From the NCBI GenBank assembly GCA_033549065.1, contig JAWSUE010000006.1, positions 1-64,000 on the forward strand: a stretch of 64,000 nt of DNA, written 5' to 3'. The position numbers and the translations under genes were made by a program. Shown piece after piece: positions 1 to 8,544 of the stretch (position 1 is the first letter of the stretch; each line of letters begins with the position of its first letter). This stretch comes from Bacillota bacterium (lineage in GTDB: Bacteria > Bacillota > Dethiobacteria > DTU022). Under the pieces are notes generated by a model, which ran no database searches, was not told the origin of the DNA, and worked only from the letters and a program-made list of their open reading frames with translations.

Positions 1-102
1 AGCGTAACCTTAACACTTGACACATACTCCCATGTATTACCCGATATGCAGAAAGCTGCATCTGATAAAATTGGAAGTTTGCTTTTTGGCACACTTTCAT
101 AA
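1..102 (+). CDS. Tyrosine recombinase/integrase, C-terminal fragment
   Basis: Frame 1 is open from the window edge to TAA at 100-102 and encodes 33 residues. It contains LDTYSHVLPDMQ followed by a short helix. DTYSHV carries the nucleophilic Tyr of phage-type tyrosine recombinases (family knowledge), and the residues after it match the usual C-terminal tail. The gene starts to the left of the window, so nothing can be said about its N-terminus. It reads toward the 3' end of tRNA-Thr about 70 bp away, the usual layout at the end of an element integrated into a tRNA gene. The integrated element would lie to the left. Confidence 0.8.
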   Translation, partial: SVTLTLDTYSHVLPDMQKAASDKIGSLLFGTLS

Positions 103-123
103 ATCCGCACACTATCCGCACAC

Positions 124-150
124 AAAAAGAAACTGGTTATTTTAACCAGT
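124..150 (-). terminator. Rho-independent terminator of tRNA-Thr
   Basis: Read on the minus strand, a 7-bp stem (ACTGGTT/AACCAGT, 132-138 with 144-150) is followed by TTTCTTTTTG. It lies just downstream of tRNA-Thr. On the plus strand the stem is followed by CCCC, so it should terminate only minus-strand transcription. Confidence 0.75.
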
Positions 151-171
151 CCCCGAAAACCCCTTAAAATC

Positions 172-246
172 TGGAGCCGACGAAGGGAATCGAACCCCCA
201 ACCTGCTGATTACAAATCAGCTGCTCTACCGTTGAGCTACGTCGGC
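172..246 (-). tRNA. tRNA-Thr (anticodon TGT)
   Basis: The minus strand folds as a cloverleaf. The acceptor stem is GCCGACG/CGTCGGC, the anticodon stem GCTGA/TCAGC holds loop TTTGTAA (anticodon TGT), and the T arm contains GGTTCGATTCC. The CCA end is encoded (172-174). It has its own promoter and terminator. Its 3' end faces the integrase remnant at 1-102, so it is a likely attachment site. Confidence 0.95.
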
Positions 247-276
247 AGCATATTGACCTCCAGAAAAAGCATTATC

Positions 277-305
277 AGTATAGCTTATTTGTTAAAATAC
301 GTCAA
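277..305 (-). promoter_or_regulatory. Sigma-A promoter of tRNA-Thr
   Basis: On the minus strand TTGACG (300-305) and TATACT (277-282) are separated by 17 nt. This places the start near 270, about 24 nt before the mature tRNA 5' end. Confidence 0.8.
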
Positions 306-399
306 CAGAACATCAGGAGGAATTTACTGAAGATCTCTCGAAGATTTTATAGTAATAAAGTATCAATATTTCAGAAATAATCTTACAGGAGGACAGGGT

Positions 400-1197
400 A
401 TGCCTGGAGTAAAAGTAGCGATAATTGGAGGGACCGGAGTATATAACCAGTCCCTGTTGGAAGGCGAGCATGAAATATCCGTTGAAACCAGGTTTGGTTC
501 AGTTGCGATGAGTGAAGGCTCTTATAAAGATAAGACAGTTTATTTTCTGGCCCGTCACGGCGGCGGGCATTCAGTACCGCCCCACCTTGTAAATTACAGG
601 GCCAATATAGCAGCTTTGAAAAAACTTGGCGTAAATGCGATAATTTCCACTGCCGCTGTAGGTACCCTGAGGGAGGATATGCCTCCCGGAAGCAGGGTTG
701 TAATTGATCAGTTTATTGATTATACAAAAAACAGGCCGCTTACTTTTTATGAAGGTGATAATGGACTGGTTGTACATACAGATTTTTCTGAACCATATTG
801 CTATGAAGTAAGAGAGGCGATAATGAGAGCCGGATCAATCCTGAAAGAAAAACTAGTTGATGGCGCTTGCTATGTTTGTGCCGAGGGTCCGCGATTCGAA
901 ACCCCGGCTGAGATCAAAATGATGAAGAGTTGGGGAGGAGATCTGGTTGGTATGACCAATGTCCCGGAAGTTGTTTTAGCACGGGAAGCAGGCCTCTGTT
1001 ACGCCACGATAGCGCTCCCGACAAATTATGCGGCCGGCATTTCGTCTTCTCCGCTGACTCATGAGGAAGTTCTGGAAGAAATGGAGAGAGGTAAACCGGT
1101 TCTTGATCAATTAATTGCTTCATCTATCGAACAAATTAAGCCGGGACACAGCTGCAGGTGTAGTGAATCAGGTAAATACTGGCCCAAGGAATGGTAG
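400..1197 (+). CDS. mtnP: 5'-methylthioadenosine/methylthioinosine phosphorylase
   Basis: A purine nucleoside phosphorylase-fold protein of 265 aa, the normal MtnP length. It cleaves methylthioadenosine (or the deaminated inosine form) with phosphate to methylthioribose-1-phosphate and base in the cytosol. Visible features: N-terminal IGGTGVY phosphate loop, RHGGGHSVPPH, EGPRFETPAEI, and the GMTNVPEVVLARE substrate segment. AGGAGG at 388-393 sets the ATG. The C-terminus is Cys-rich (HSCRCSESG). It heads a run with mtnA (3-nt gap) and the deaminase (no gap). Because a deaminase is co-encoded, the physiological substrate may be methylthioinosine, as described for archaeal homologues; that is inference. 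Confidence 0.92.
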   Translation: MPGVKVAIIGGTGVYNQSLLEGEHEISVETRFGSVAMSEGSYKDKTVYFLARHGGGHSVPPHLVNYRANIAALKKLGVNAIISTAAVGTLREDMPPGSRVVIDQFIDYTKNRPLTFYEGDNGLVVHTDFSEPYCYEVREAIMRAGSILKEKLVDGACYVCAEGPRFETPAEIKMMKSWGGDLVGMTNVPEVVLAREAGLCYATIALPTNYAAGISSSPLTHEEVLEEMERGKPVLDQLIASSIEQIKPGHSCRCSESGKYWPKEW

Positions 1198-1200
1198 CTT

Positions 1201-2271
1201 ATGAAAAAGAAAGATGATATTTTAACAATGTTCTGGAGTGACGGCTGCCTTCATTTGCTTGATCAACGCAGGCTTCCCCTGGAAGCCGTATACCGTAAAT
1301 GCTGTTCCTCTGATGAAGTTATTGAATCTATCAAGGATATGACCGTCCGGGGAGCACCGGCTATCGGAATCGCTGCTGCTTACGGAATGGCTATAGCTGC
1401 CCGCGAGACTCTTGATGCCGGTTATAATTCTGAAAATACGCGTAAATATATTAAAGAGATTGCAGAAAAGTTGCGATTTTCCAGGCCGACTGCAGTTAAC
1501 CTGACCTGGGCTGTAGATTGTCTGATCAGGTTGTTGGAAGAAAACTCAAAAGCAACTCCGGATCAGATATTTACCGCATTTGTTGCTGAAGCAGAGCGAA
1601 TTCACTCTGAAGATATTGAAAACAATTATTTGATCGGAAAGCATGGCTCAACGCTTATAAAAAAAGGTTCTTCGCTTCTAACCCACTGCAATGCCGGAGC
1701 CCTGGCAACAGGAGGATACGGTACGGCTGTTGGAGTAATCAGGACGGCTTTCGATGAAGGTAAGGTTATTAAAGTTTATGTTGATGAAACAAGACCGCTT
1801 CTTCAGGGAGCCCGGATAACCGCTTTTGAAATGCTTCAATTAGATATACCGGCGGTGCTGATTACAGATAATAGCGCCGGTTATCTTATGTCAAGAAAAA
1901 TGATCGATGCCATTATAGTCGGAGCAGATCGCATTGCTGCAAATGGTGATACGGCGAATAAAATAGGAACTTACTCTCTGGCGGTGCTTGCAAATTATCA
2001 CCAAATACCTTTTTATGTTGCCGCCCCATTATCGACGATTGATCTGAATATACCCGATGGAAATCACATTGTAATTGAAGAGCGATCAGACGACGAAGTA
2101 ACCAAAATTGGAGAATACAGGATCACTCCGGAAAAGATGGGTATATTAAATCCGGCTTTTGATGTAACGCCGGCAGAATTGATTACAGCAATAATAACTG
2201 AAAAGGGAGTAATCCGTGACCCGGATCTTGGAAAAATCAAAAATCTCTTTAAAGAGGAGGGCACAAGCTAG
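1201..2271 (+). CDS. mtnA: Methylthioribose-1-phosphate isomerase
   Basis: A 356-aa eIF2B-alpha-like isomerase that converts methylthioribose-1-phosphate (and 5-deoxyribose-1-phosphate in dual-purpose pathways) to the ribulose form. Family motifs are seen in order: RGAPAIGIAAAYG, HCNAGALATGGYGTA with the catalytic Cys, DETRPLLQGARITAFE, and GADRIAANGDTANKIGTY with the catalytic Asp. Length is typical. It starts 3 nt after mtnP, and its stop abuts the next start, so translational coupling is likely. No mtnB/C/D genes follow here, so the product probably goes to an aldolase encoded elsewhere or to isoprenoid-shunt-type enzymes. Confidence 0.95.
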   Translation: MKKKDDILTMFWSDGCLHLLDQRRLPLEAVYRKCCSSDEVIESIKDMTVRGAPAIGIAAAYGMAIAARETLDAGYNSENTRKYIKEIAEKLRFSRPTAVNLTWAVDCLIRLLEENSKATPDQIFTAFVAEAERIHSEDIENNYLIGKHGSTLIKKGSSLLTHCNAGALATGGYGTAVGVIRTAFDEGKVIKVYVDETRPLLQGARITAFEMLQLDIPAVLITDNSAGYLMSRKMIDAIIVGADRIAANGDTANKIGTYSLAVLANYHQIPFYVAAPLSTIDLNIPDGNHIVIEERSDDEVTKIGEYRITPEKMGILNPAFDVTPAELITAIITEKGVIRDPDLGKIKNLFKEEGTS

Positions 2272-3573
2272 ATGTCAATAATTGCAGTAAAAGAAGCTGT
2301 AATCATAACCCTTGATCCGGACAGACCAGCATTTTTCAGGGGTGATATTCTGATCGAAAAAGAATATATTCATGCCATAACCGAGCATCCAAATTCAATT
2401 GAAACTGAACATTCAGTAAAGGTTATTGACGGCAAAAATCTGATTATAATTCCCGGGTTGATCAACACCCATGGACATACAGCAATGACCCTCTTTCGCA
2501 GCTATGCAGATGATCTTCCTCTTCAGGAATGGCTGGAAAATAAAATATGGCCGGCGGAAGAATTACTGGAAAGTAATGATGTCTACTGGGGCACACTGCT
2601 CGGTATCGCTGAGATGATTAAGAGCGGAACCACTACATTTACAGATATGTATTTCTTTATGGATCGTGTTGCAGAAGCAACAGAAGAAAGTGGAATAAGG
2701 GCCATGCTTTCCAGGGGGTTGATCGGGTTGGGCAGCAGCGCGCAGGAAGGGCTTGAAGAAACAGAAGGTTTTATTAGAGATTGGCACGGTAGAGGTAATG
2801 GAAGAATCAACGTATCGCTGGGTCCCCATGCGCCCTATACATGTCCACCCGAATTTCTGAAAAAAGTAATAACTATGGCAGAAAAATATAACCGGCCTCT
2901 GCAGATCCATGTTTCAGAAACTAAAAAAGAGGTCGATGATTGTATTAAAGATTATGGATTAACCCCACCTAAATTGCTTTATGATACCGGTCTATTTGAC
3001 TGCAAGACTATTGCCGCGCATTGTGTTCATTTAACGGATGAAGATATAGAACTGATGGCTGAAAAAGACGTAGGAATTGCTCATAACCCGGGCAGCAACC
3101 TGAAGCTTGGAAGCGGCATAGCGCCTGTATCTAAAATGCTCTCAAAAGGACTAAAAGTCGGTATAGGAACTGACGGTACTGCCAGTAACAATAATCTAGA
3201 TATGATAGAAGAGATCCGTTTTGCGGCTCTCCTGGAAAAAGGACTGTTCATGGATCCAACCAGGATTAATGCGGAAACTGCTCTTAAAATGGCTACATCA
3301 ATGGGCGCAGAAGTATTGGGATTACCCTCTACAGGAGTAATAAAAGAAGGTTTTAAAGCAGATCTGATTGGTCTAAAAACCGACCTTCCGCATTGGACGC
3401 CAATGAATAACCCTATGGCGAATCTCGTTTACTCTTCAGCTGCTGCAGATGTTGATCTAGTCATAGTAGACGGCAGAATCCTGATGGAAAATAGAACGCT
3501 GAAAACCCTTGATGAAGAAAAAATCAGGTTTGAAGCGTCACGATGTGCCAGACGGTTGTTAGAAGGGAGATAA
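2272..3573 (+). CDS. mtaD: 5-methylthioadenosine/S-adenosylhomocysteine/5'-deoxyadenosine deaminase
   Basis: A 433-aa metal-dependent amidohydrolase (TIM barrel, cytosolic). Metal and catalytic motifs are present: NTHGHTAMT near residue 66, HVSETKKE near 212, AHCVHL near 250, and GTDGTASNN near 299. Such enzymes deaminate MTA, SAH and 5'-deoxyadenosine, the by-product of radical-SAM enzymes, which this window encodes (miaB, GRE activase). GAGGAGG precedes the ATG, which directly abuts the mtnA stop. Gene order suggests deamination first, then phosphorolysis by MtnP and isomerisation by MtnA. Exact substrate preference cannot be read from sequence. Confidence 0.9.
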   Translation: MSIIAVKEAVIITLDPDRPAFFRGDILIEKEYIHAITEHPNSIETEHSVKVIDGKNLIIIPGLINTHGHTAMTLFRSYADDLPLQEWLENKIWPAEELLESNDVYWGTLLGIAEMIKSGTTTFTDMYFFMDRVAEATEESGIRAMLSRGLIGLGSSAQEGLEETEGFIRDWHGRGNGRINVSLGPHAPYTCPPEFLKKVITMAEKYNRPLQIHVSETKKEVDDCIKDYGLTPPKLLYDTGLFDCKTIAAHCVHLTDEDIELMAEKDVGIAHNPGSNLKLGSGIAPVSKMLSKGLKVGIGTDGTASNNNLDMIEEIRFAALLEKGLFMDPTRINAETALKMATSMGAEVLGLPSTGVIKEGFKADLIGLKTDLPHWTPMNNPMANLVYSSAAADVDLVIVDGRILMENRTLKTLDEEKIRFEASRCARRLLEGR

Positions 3574-3587
3574 AGTAGTAATTAGCC

Positions 3588-4373
3588 ATGAAAAATATGC
3601 ATATTTTAATAACCAATGATGATGGTATATTTGCCGAAGGTATCCAGTATCTAAGCCAAATACTTTATGAGAATGATTGCAATACCCGTCTTTCAATAAT
3701 TGCTCCGGATCGGGAACGGAGCGCTGTTGGACATGGAATTACAATGCACCGTCCGCTCCGTGTAGACAAGGTCAACTTTATTCATAATGCTGAGCTTTCC
3801 GGGTGGTCGGTGAATGGAACACCCTCTGATTGTGTCAAACTGGCGATTGAAGCAATTCTCGATGAAAAGCCTGACCTGGTGATATCAGGAATCAACAGGG
3901 GCAGTAATCTTGGGACAGATGTCCTATATTCCGGGACTGTATCCGCAGCCGTTGAAGGCCTGATCATGGGTATACCATCAATTGCAATTTCACTGACTGA
4001 TCGGGGCAAAAGCGAAGATTATATATTCGCTGCCCGCTACATCTGTAAAATAATTCCCAGGTTGTTGGAAAATGAATTTCCTGCAGCAACCCTGCTTAAT
4101 ATAAATGTTCCTGTTGATACAGATGGTATTAAGGGTACAAGGATAACAAGCCTGGGTAACAGACGGTATCGTAATACATTTGATAAACGTCTTGATCCGA
4201 GAGGCATGATATACTACTGGCTTGCCGGCGAACTGGTCGATGACGATCCGGAGGATGCTGACAGCGATACAAAGGCTATCCGGGAAGGTTATATTTCAGT
4301 AACACCGGTTCATTTTCAACTAACCAACAAGGAAGCAATGCCACTTTTTAATAAGATCCTGAGTGAGATCTAA
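3588..4373 (+). CDS. surE: 5'/3'-nucleotidase SurE
   Basis: A 261-aa metal-dependent nucleoside monophosphate phosphatase. The N-terminus MHILITNDDGI carries the paired Asp metal ligands, followed by APDRERSAVGHG, NGTPSDCVKLA and SGINRGSNLGTDVLYSGTV, all SurE hallmarks. Two in-frame ATGs (3588 and 3597) are possible and neither has a strong Shine-Dalgarno. It follows the nucleoside salvage genes by 14 nt and probably shares their transcript. Confidence 0.93.
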   Translation: MKNMHILITNDDGIFAEGIQYLSQILYENDCNTRLSIIAPDRERSAVGHGITMHRPLRVDKVNFIHNAELSGWSVNGTPSDCVKLAIEAILDEKPDLVISGINRGSNLGTDVLYSGTVSAAVEGLIMGIPSIAISLTDRGKSEDYIFAARYICKIIPRLLENEFPAATLLNINVPVDTDGIKGTRITSLGNRRYRNTFDKRLDPRGMIYYWLAGELVDDDPEDADSDTKAIREGYISVTPVHFQLTNKEAMPLFNKILSEI

Positions 4374-4399
4374 AATGATGCCTGTGAGGAGATTTGAAG

Positions 4400-5833
4400 T
4401 TGTATAACTTAGAACCTGCGGGAAAAAATTGTTTTAAAATTAAACGGCAGGGCAACATGCGGGCAAATGTACTCGTCTACCTGAACAGTGAACTTTACCA
4501 TTCATTTTCAGAAGATCAATCTTTGCAGCAGTTGGTGGATGCGGCATCTTTAAATGGTGTTCTCGATCCGGTTATCGGTATGCCTGATATCCATACCGGA
4601 TTCGGGTTACCCATCGGGGGCGTTATGGCCATGGATGCTGAGGATGGCCTTGTTTCGGCCGGAGCTGTTGGGATGGATATAAACTGTGGGGTCAGGCTTC
4701 TTAAAACAAACCTGTCTACACGTGAACTTAATCAGAAACAGCTTAAAACATTAATTAAAAGGATAGAAGATCGCGTTCCAAGCGGGATCGGCCAAAAAAG
4801 CAAGCATGCCGGAATGATTCAGAAAAACTTTAAATCACTGATCGAAAAAGGGGTTCCATGGCTAATCGAATTAGGTTTTGGAAGATCTGAAGATCTCGAA
4901 AGTATTGAAGAAAGAGGTTACATTGAAGGCGCGGATATCAGGACAGTGAGCAGTGAAGCAATTAACAGGGGATTGCAGCTTTCAACAATCGGCGGGGGTA
5001 ATCATTTTATTGAAATCGGTTACATTGATCAGGTTTTCGATAAAGCAACAGCAGATATATTCGGTTTGAAAGAAGGACTTCTAACCATACTGATCCATAC
5101 CGGGAGCCGCGGCTTCGGGCACCAGATCTGCACCGATTACACGGCAATTATGAAAAAAGCCGCCCCCCGCTATAGCATTCAGATACCTTCGCCTGGCCTT
5201 GCATCCGTTCCGATTAAATCAAAGGAAGGTGAAAAGTATCTCTCGGCGATGGCCTGTGCAATTAATTTTGCCTTCTGTAACCGACAGTGGATTGCCGACG
5301 ATATTCGCAAGGCCTTTGCCGGGTACCTGGGAGGCTCTGATCACGACTATGATCTAAGCCTTCTTTATGATGTGGCGCACAATACAGCACGGTTCGAATC
5401 TATTAAAGGGAAAAATATGCTGGTTCACCGAAAAGGGGCTACCAGGGCTTTACCGGCCAATCATCCGTCAAACCCAGAAAAGTACCGTTTTACAGGACAT
5501 CCGGTACTGATTCCGGGCAGTATGGGCAGCGCTTCCTATATCATTACCGCCGAGCAGGGTGTAGACGTAATTTATAATTCAGTCAACCATGGTGCTGGAA
5601 GGGTAATGTCAAGAACGGCGGCTAAAAAAAATATCTCGGTCGAACAGTTAAAAGACCGCCTGGGTGAAGTTATCGTATCCGGACGTAGTTATAGGGCATA
5701 CCTGGATGAAGCTCCCCAGGCTTACAAAAACATCGATGCCGTGGTGGAAACGTTTGTGGAGGTCGGTTTAAGCCGCAAGATTGCCCGCTTACTGCCGATT
5801 GCAGTTATCAAGGGAGAAGGCGGAGACAGTTAG
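4400..5833 (+). CDS. rtcB: RNA-splicing ligase RtcB
   Basis: About 477 aa. RtcB joins RNA 2',3'-cyclic phosphate or 3'-phosphate ends to 5'-OH ends using GTP and Mn2+. Motifs: GMPDIHTGFGLPIGGV, AVGMDINCGVRL, GGGNHFIEI, IHTGSRGFGHQI, the VHRKGATRALP guanylation region, IPGSMGSASYI and HGAGRVMSR. GAGGAG at 4386-4391 fits the TTG at 4400 (8-nt spacing) better than the in-frame TTG at 4394 (2 nt), so I use 4400. No archease or RtcA gene is adjacent. Its role here is probably tRNA or rRNA repair. Confidence 0.92.
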   Translation: MYNLEPAGKNCFKIKRQGNMRANVLVYLNSELYHSFSEDQSLQQLVDAASLNGVLDPVIGMPDIHTGFGLPIGGVMAMDAEDGLVSAGAVGMDINCGVRLLKTNLSTRELNQKQLKTLIKRIEDRVPSGIGQKSKHAGMIQKNFKSLIEKGVPWLIELGFGRSEDLESIEERGYIEGADIRTVSSEAINRGLQLSTIGGGNHFIEIGYIDQVFDKATADIFGLKEGLLTILIHTGSRGFGHQICTDYTAIMKKAAPRYSIQIPSPGLASVPIKSKEGEKYLSAMACAINFAFCNRQWIADDIRKAFAGYLGGSDHDYDLSLLYDVAHNTARFESIKGKNMLVHRKGATRALPANHPSNPEKYRFTGHPVLIPGSMGSASYIITAEQGVDVIYNSVNHGAGRVMSRTAAKKNISVEQLKDRLGEVIVSGRSYRAYLDEAPQAYKNIDAVVETFVEVGLSRKIARLLPIAVIKGEGGDS

Positions 5834-5879
5834 TAATAATTTTAATGATCAAAACTGAAACATTGAGGGTGGGTAATTG

Positions 5880-6845
5880 ATGCTTTATCTTAACGAAAAA
5901 GATATAACCGGGGCAGCCGGTTACGATGAAATTATGGATGTTATCGAAGAAGCATACAAGATAGAGGGCAGTAAAGATTATTACATGCCTCCCCGAATGT
6001 ATGTAAACCAGGGAGAGAATACTATACTTTACATGCCCTGCTTTATCGAAAAGGCATTCGGGACCAAGATTTTAACCCTATTCCCCGGTAATGCAGCCCA
6101 GGGGAAACCGGTAATTGAAGGTGTTGTCCTGCTAAATGATCTGCTAACCGGCACGATTTTAGCTATATTCGATGGAGCGAAATTAACAGCGATGCGAACC
6201 GGAGCGGTCGGGGGAGTAGGTATAAGACATACTGCACCGAAAAATGCCAAAAATCTGGGTCTGATTGGTGCCGGTGTCCAGGGATACCACCAGGTACTGT
6301 TTGCCAGCCAGGCCAGGCCGATAAAAAATATATTGCTTTATGACTCTAACGGTGAGAAAAGGGAGAAAACATTAAAAATGCTGGAAGAAGTATTGCCCCA
6401 TCTTGATGCAAGAGTCGCAGAAGGGCCGGAAGAGATTCTGCAGTTTGCGGATATAGTTATAACCGCCACTCCCTCGGAAACCCCGGTGCTTCCCGATGAT
6501 CCTCAACTACTGGCCGGAAAAAGCTATATCGGAATCGGCTCGTATAAACCACAGATGCGTGAATTCCCGGAATCACTCTATTCGCTGGTGAAAAATGTAT
6601 TTATCGACACGGTACACGGCCTTGAAGAATCAGGAGATTTGATCACCCCCTTGAAGAAAGATTGGATCAGCAGGGATCAGATTGTTCCTTTTAACGAATA
6701 CCTGGAATCAAAAAGAAACAATTATCCACAAAATGAAACCACACTTTTCAAGTCGGTCGGAATGGCTTTATTTGATATTACTGTTGCAGAACTGATTTAC
6801 CGGAAGGCGCTGGAAAAAGGGATTGGACAGAATATAATTCGCTAG
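5880..6845 (+). CDS. Ornithine cyclodeaminase/mu-crystallin family protein (possible pyrroline-2-carboxylate reductase)
   Basis: 321 aa, the usual family length, with an NAD-binding Rossmann segment at LGLIGAGVQGYHQ (about residue 128) and the family segment GAKLTAMRTGAVGGVG before it. The family includes ornithine cyclodeaminase (ornithine to proline), alanine dehydrogenase, and reductases of delta-1-pyrroline-2-carboxylate. By eye I cannot choose. A trans-3-hydroxyproline dehydratase-type enzyme at 17501 makes pyrroline-2-carboxylate, which argues for the reductase, but it is 11 kb away. The start is ATG 5880 behind GAGGGTGGG; TTG 5877 is in frame. The next gene begins 10 nt after the stop. 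Confidence 0.75.
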   Translation: MLYLNEKDITGAAGYDEIMDVIEEAYKIEGSKDYYMPPRMYVNQGENTILYMPCFIEKAFGTKILTLFPGNAAQGKPVIEGVVLLNDLLTGTILAIFDGAKLTAMRTGAVGGVGIRHTAPKNAKNLGLIGAGVQGYHQVLFASQARPIKNILLYDSNGEKREKTLKMLEEVLPHLDARVAEGPEEILQFADIVITATPSETPVLPDDPQLLAGKSYIGIGSYKPQMREFPESLYSLVKNVFIDTVHGLEESGDLITPLKKDWISRDQIVPFNEYLESKRNNYPQNETTLFKSVGMALFDITVAELIYRKALEKGIGQNIIR

Positions 6846-6855
6846 GAGTAGATAC

Positions 6856-8439
6856 ATGAACAAGCTACCGCCAAGTATATTCAATGACGTTATCGGACCT
6901 GTTATGCGGGGCCCGTCAAGCTCTCATACAGCGGCATCGGTCAGAATCGGCCGGATCATTAACCAATATGTCAGTGGCGAAATTAAATCATGTATAGTAG
7001 AGTTTACACCTTCAGGTTCACTGGCCACTACCTATCATGGTCAGGGGACTGATATCGGTATTGCCGCCGGACTGCTCGGTTTGAATACCGATGAAAAAAA
7101 CCTGGTCAACTCCCTTAACAAAGTTAAAACTCTAGGTATTGATTTGAAGTTTCAAATTGTTGATTATCAGGCAAAACACCCCAATACATACCGGATAAGA
7201 GTTGTTGATAAAGATAATCTTTCAACAGAATTTCTTTTTTTGTCAACCGGAGGGGGTATGATCGAACTGCTGAGAATCAACAACTTTGAGTTTTCGATAA
7301 AAGGAGATAATTTTGTAACTTTATTTTTTATCAGCGATTCAGATCTAACAAAGCTTAACAATTTTACTGACACAATAGAGTCTTTGATTCCCGGTAAGTT
7401 TAAATTGCACCATGCCAGTGATCCTTTATCGGAACTATTTATATTGGAGACTGCTGATAAATTGCCTCCAGGAGTATTAAATTCAATTTCGAAATTACGG
7501 CAAGATTTGAATTTACCCGGGAAGACTGTTGAACTGGATCCTGTTATGCCGGTTCGTTCAATTGTAAACGATTATTTTCTTTATCCGGATGCCGATAAGC
7601 TATATAAAATTATGGAGAAAAATGATCAGCCACTATGGAAAATCGCTGTACAATATGAAAGCGCAAGAGGGAGTATAACTGAAGACGATGTTATACAGTT
7701 CGCTGAAAACCTGGCTCGGGTTATGAAAAATTCTGTTGTCGAAGGCCTTTCGGGCACTAAATACGATAACAGAATTTTAGGTGCCCAGGCAGCTAATATC
7801 CTAAAAAGCGGCCAGCCTCTGCTTGGAGGTGCCTACCTGAAAAAGATCATTGCTTATTCCACGGCAGTTATGGAAGTTAAAAGTGCCATGGGAACGATAG
7901 TAGCCGCTCCTACAGCTGGTTCCTGTGGAGTTCTTCCGGGTGCGCTGATAACAACAGCAGAGGAACTTGAAATATCTGATCAAAATCTTGCCCGGGCAGT
8001 TCTGGCTGCCGGAATAATCGGGGTGCTAATTGCCTGGAAGAGTACCTTTGCCGCAGAAGAATGTGGATGCCAGGCTGAGTGCGGATCAGCATCAGCAATG
8101 AGTGCTGCAGCCCTGGTTCAAATGACCGGTGGCAGCCCGAAACAGGCTATGGATGCGGCGGCTCTTGCCCTGCAGAGTATTCTGGGTTTGGCCTGCGATC
8201 CTGTTGCAGACAGGGTGGAAGTACCCTGTCTCGGTAAAAATATCCTGGCTGCCTTGAATGCTGTAGCCGCTGCGAATATGTCTCTGGCCGGATTCGACAA
8301 AGTAATTCCATTGGATGAATCAATTGAGGCGCTTGATCAGGTCGGCCGACTGCTTCCCCCGGAACTCTGCTGTACCGGAAAAGCGGGGCTGTCAATAACT
8401 AGAACAGCTCAAGCAATTCACAAGCATTTAGGTAAGTGA
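6856..8439 (+). CDS. L-serine dehydratase, fused beta and alpha chains
   Basis: A 527-aa [4Fe-4S] enzyme deaminating L-serine to pyruvate. The N-terminal part is the beta chain: VIGPVMRGPSSSHTAA, then about 150-225 a weak ACT-like stretch (RINNFEFSIKGDN) as in Bacillus-type SdaAB. From about residue 255 comes the alpha chain, with AAPTAGSCGVLPG, EECGCQAECGSASAM and ACDPVADRVEVPC supplying cluster cysteines. In Bacillus-type organisms these are separate sdaAB and sdaAA genes; here they are one polypeptide that keeps the ACT-like region. It supplies pyruvate in amino acid fermentation. It is the last gene of the first plus-strand run. Confidence 0.9.
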   Translation: MNKLPPSIFNDVIGPVMRGPSSSHTAASVRIGRIINQYVSGEIKSCIVEFTPSGSLATTYHGQGTDIGIAAGLLGLNTDEKNLVNSLNKVKTLGIDLKFQIVDYQAKHPNTYRIRVVDKDNLSTEFLFLSTGGGMIELLRINNFEFSIKGDNFVTLFFISDSDLTKLNNFTDTIESLIPGKFKLHHASDPLSELFILETADKLPPGVLNSISKLRQDLNLPGKTVELDPVMPVRSIVNDYFLYPDADKLYKIMEKNDQPLWKIAVQYESARGSITEDDVIQFAENLARVMKNSVVEGLSGTKYDNRILGAQAANILKSGQPLLGGAYLKKIIAYSTAVMEVKSAMGTIVAAPTAGSCGVLPGALITTAEELEISDQNLARAVLAAGIIGVLIAWKSTFAAEECGCQAECGSASAMSAAALVQMTGGSPKQAMDAAALALQSILGLACDPVADRVEVPCLGKNILAALNAVAAANMSLAGFDKVIPLDESIEALDQVGRLLPPELCCTGKAGLSITRTAQAIHKHLGK

Positions 8440-8443
8440 ATTA

Positions 8444-8452
8444 TGATATAAT
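8444..8452 (+). promoter_or_regulatory. Extended -10 promoter of the AOR operon
   Basis: TGATATAAT (TGn + TATAAT) lies just after the serine dehydratase stop and about 90 nt before the polyferredoxin start. There is no convincing -35, as expected for extended -10 promoters. Confidence 0.55.
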
Positions 8453-8544
8453 ATAGGCTGTGATGGCAATAATATCTTACACCCAGGCTAAATTCCATAA
8501 AAAGACATTAATTGAACAATTTATATATTTTGGAGGTGGAATTT

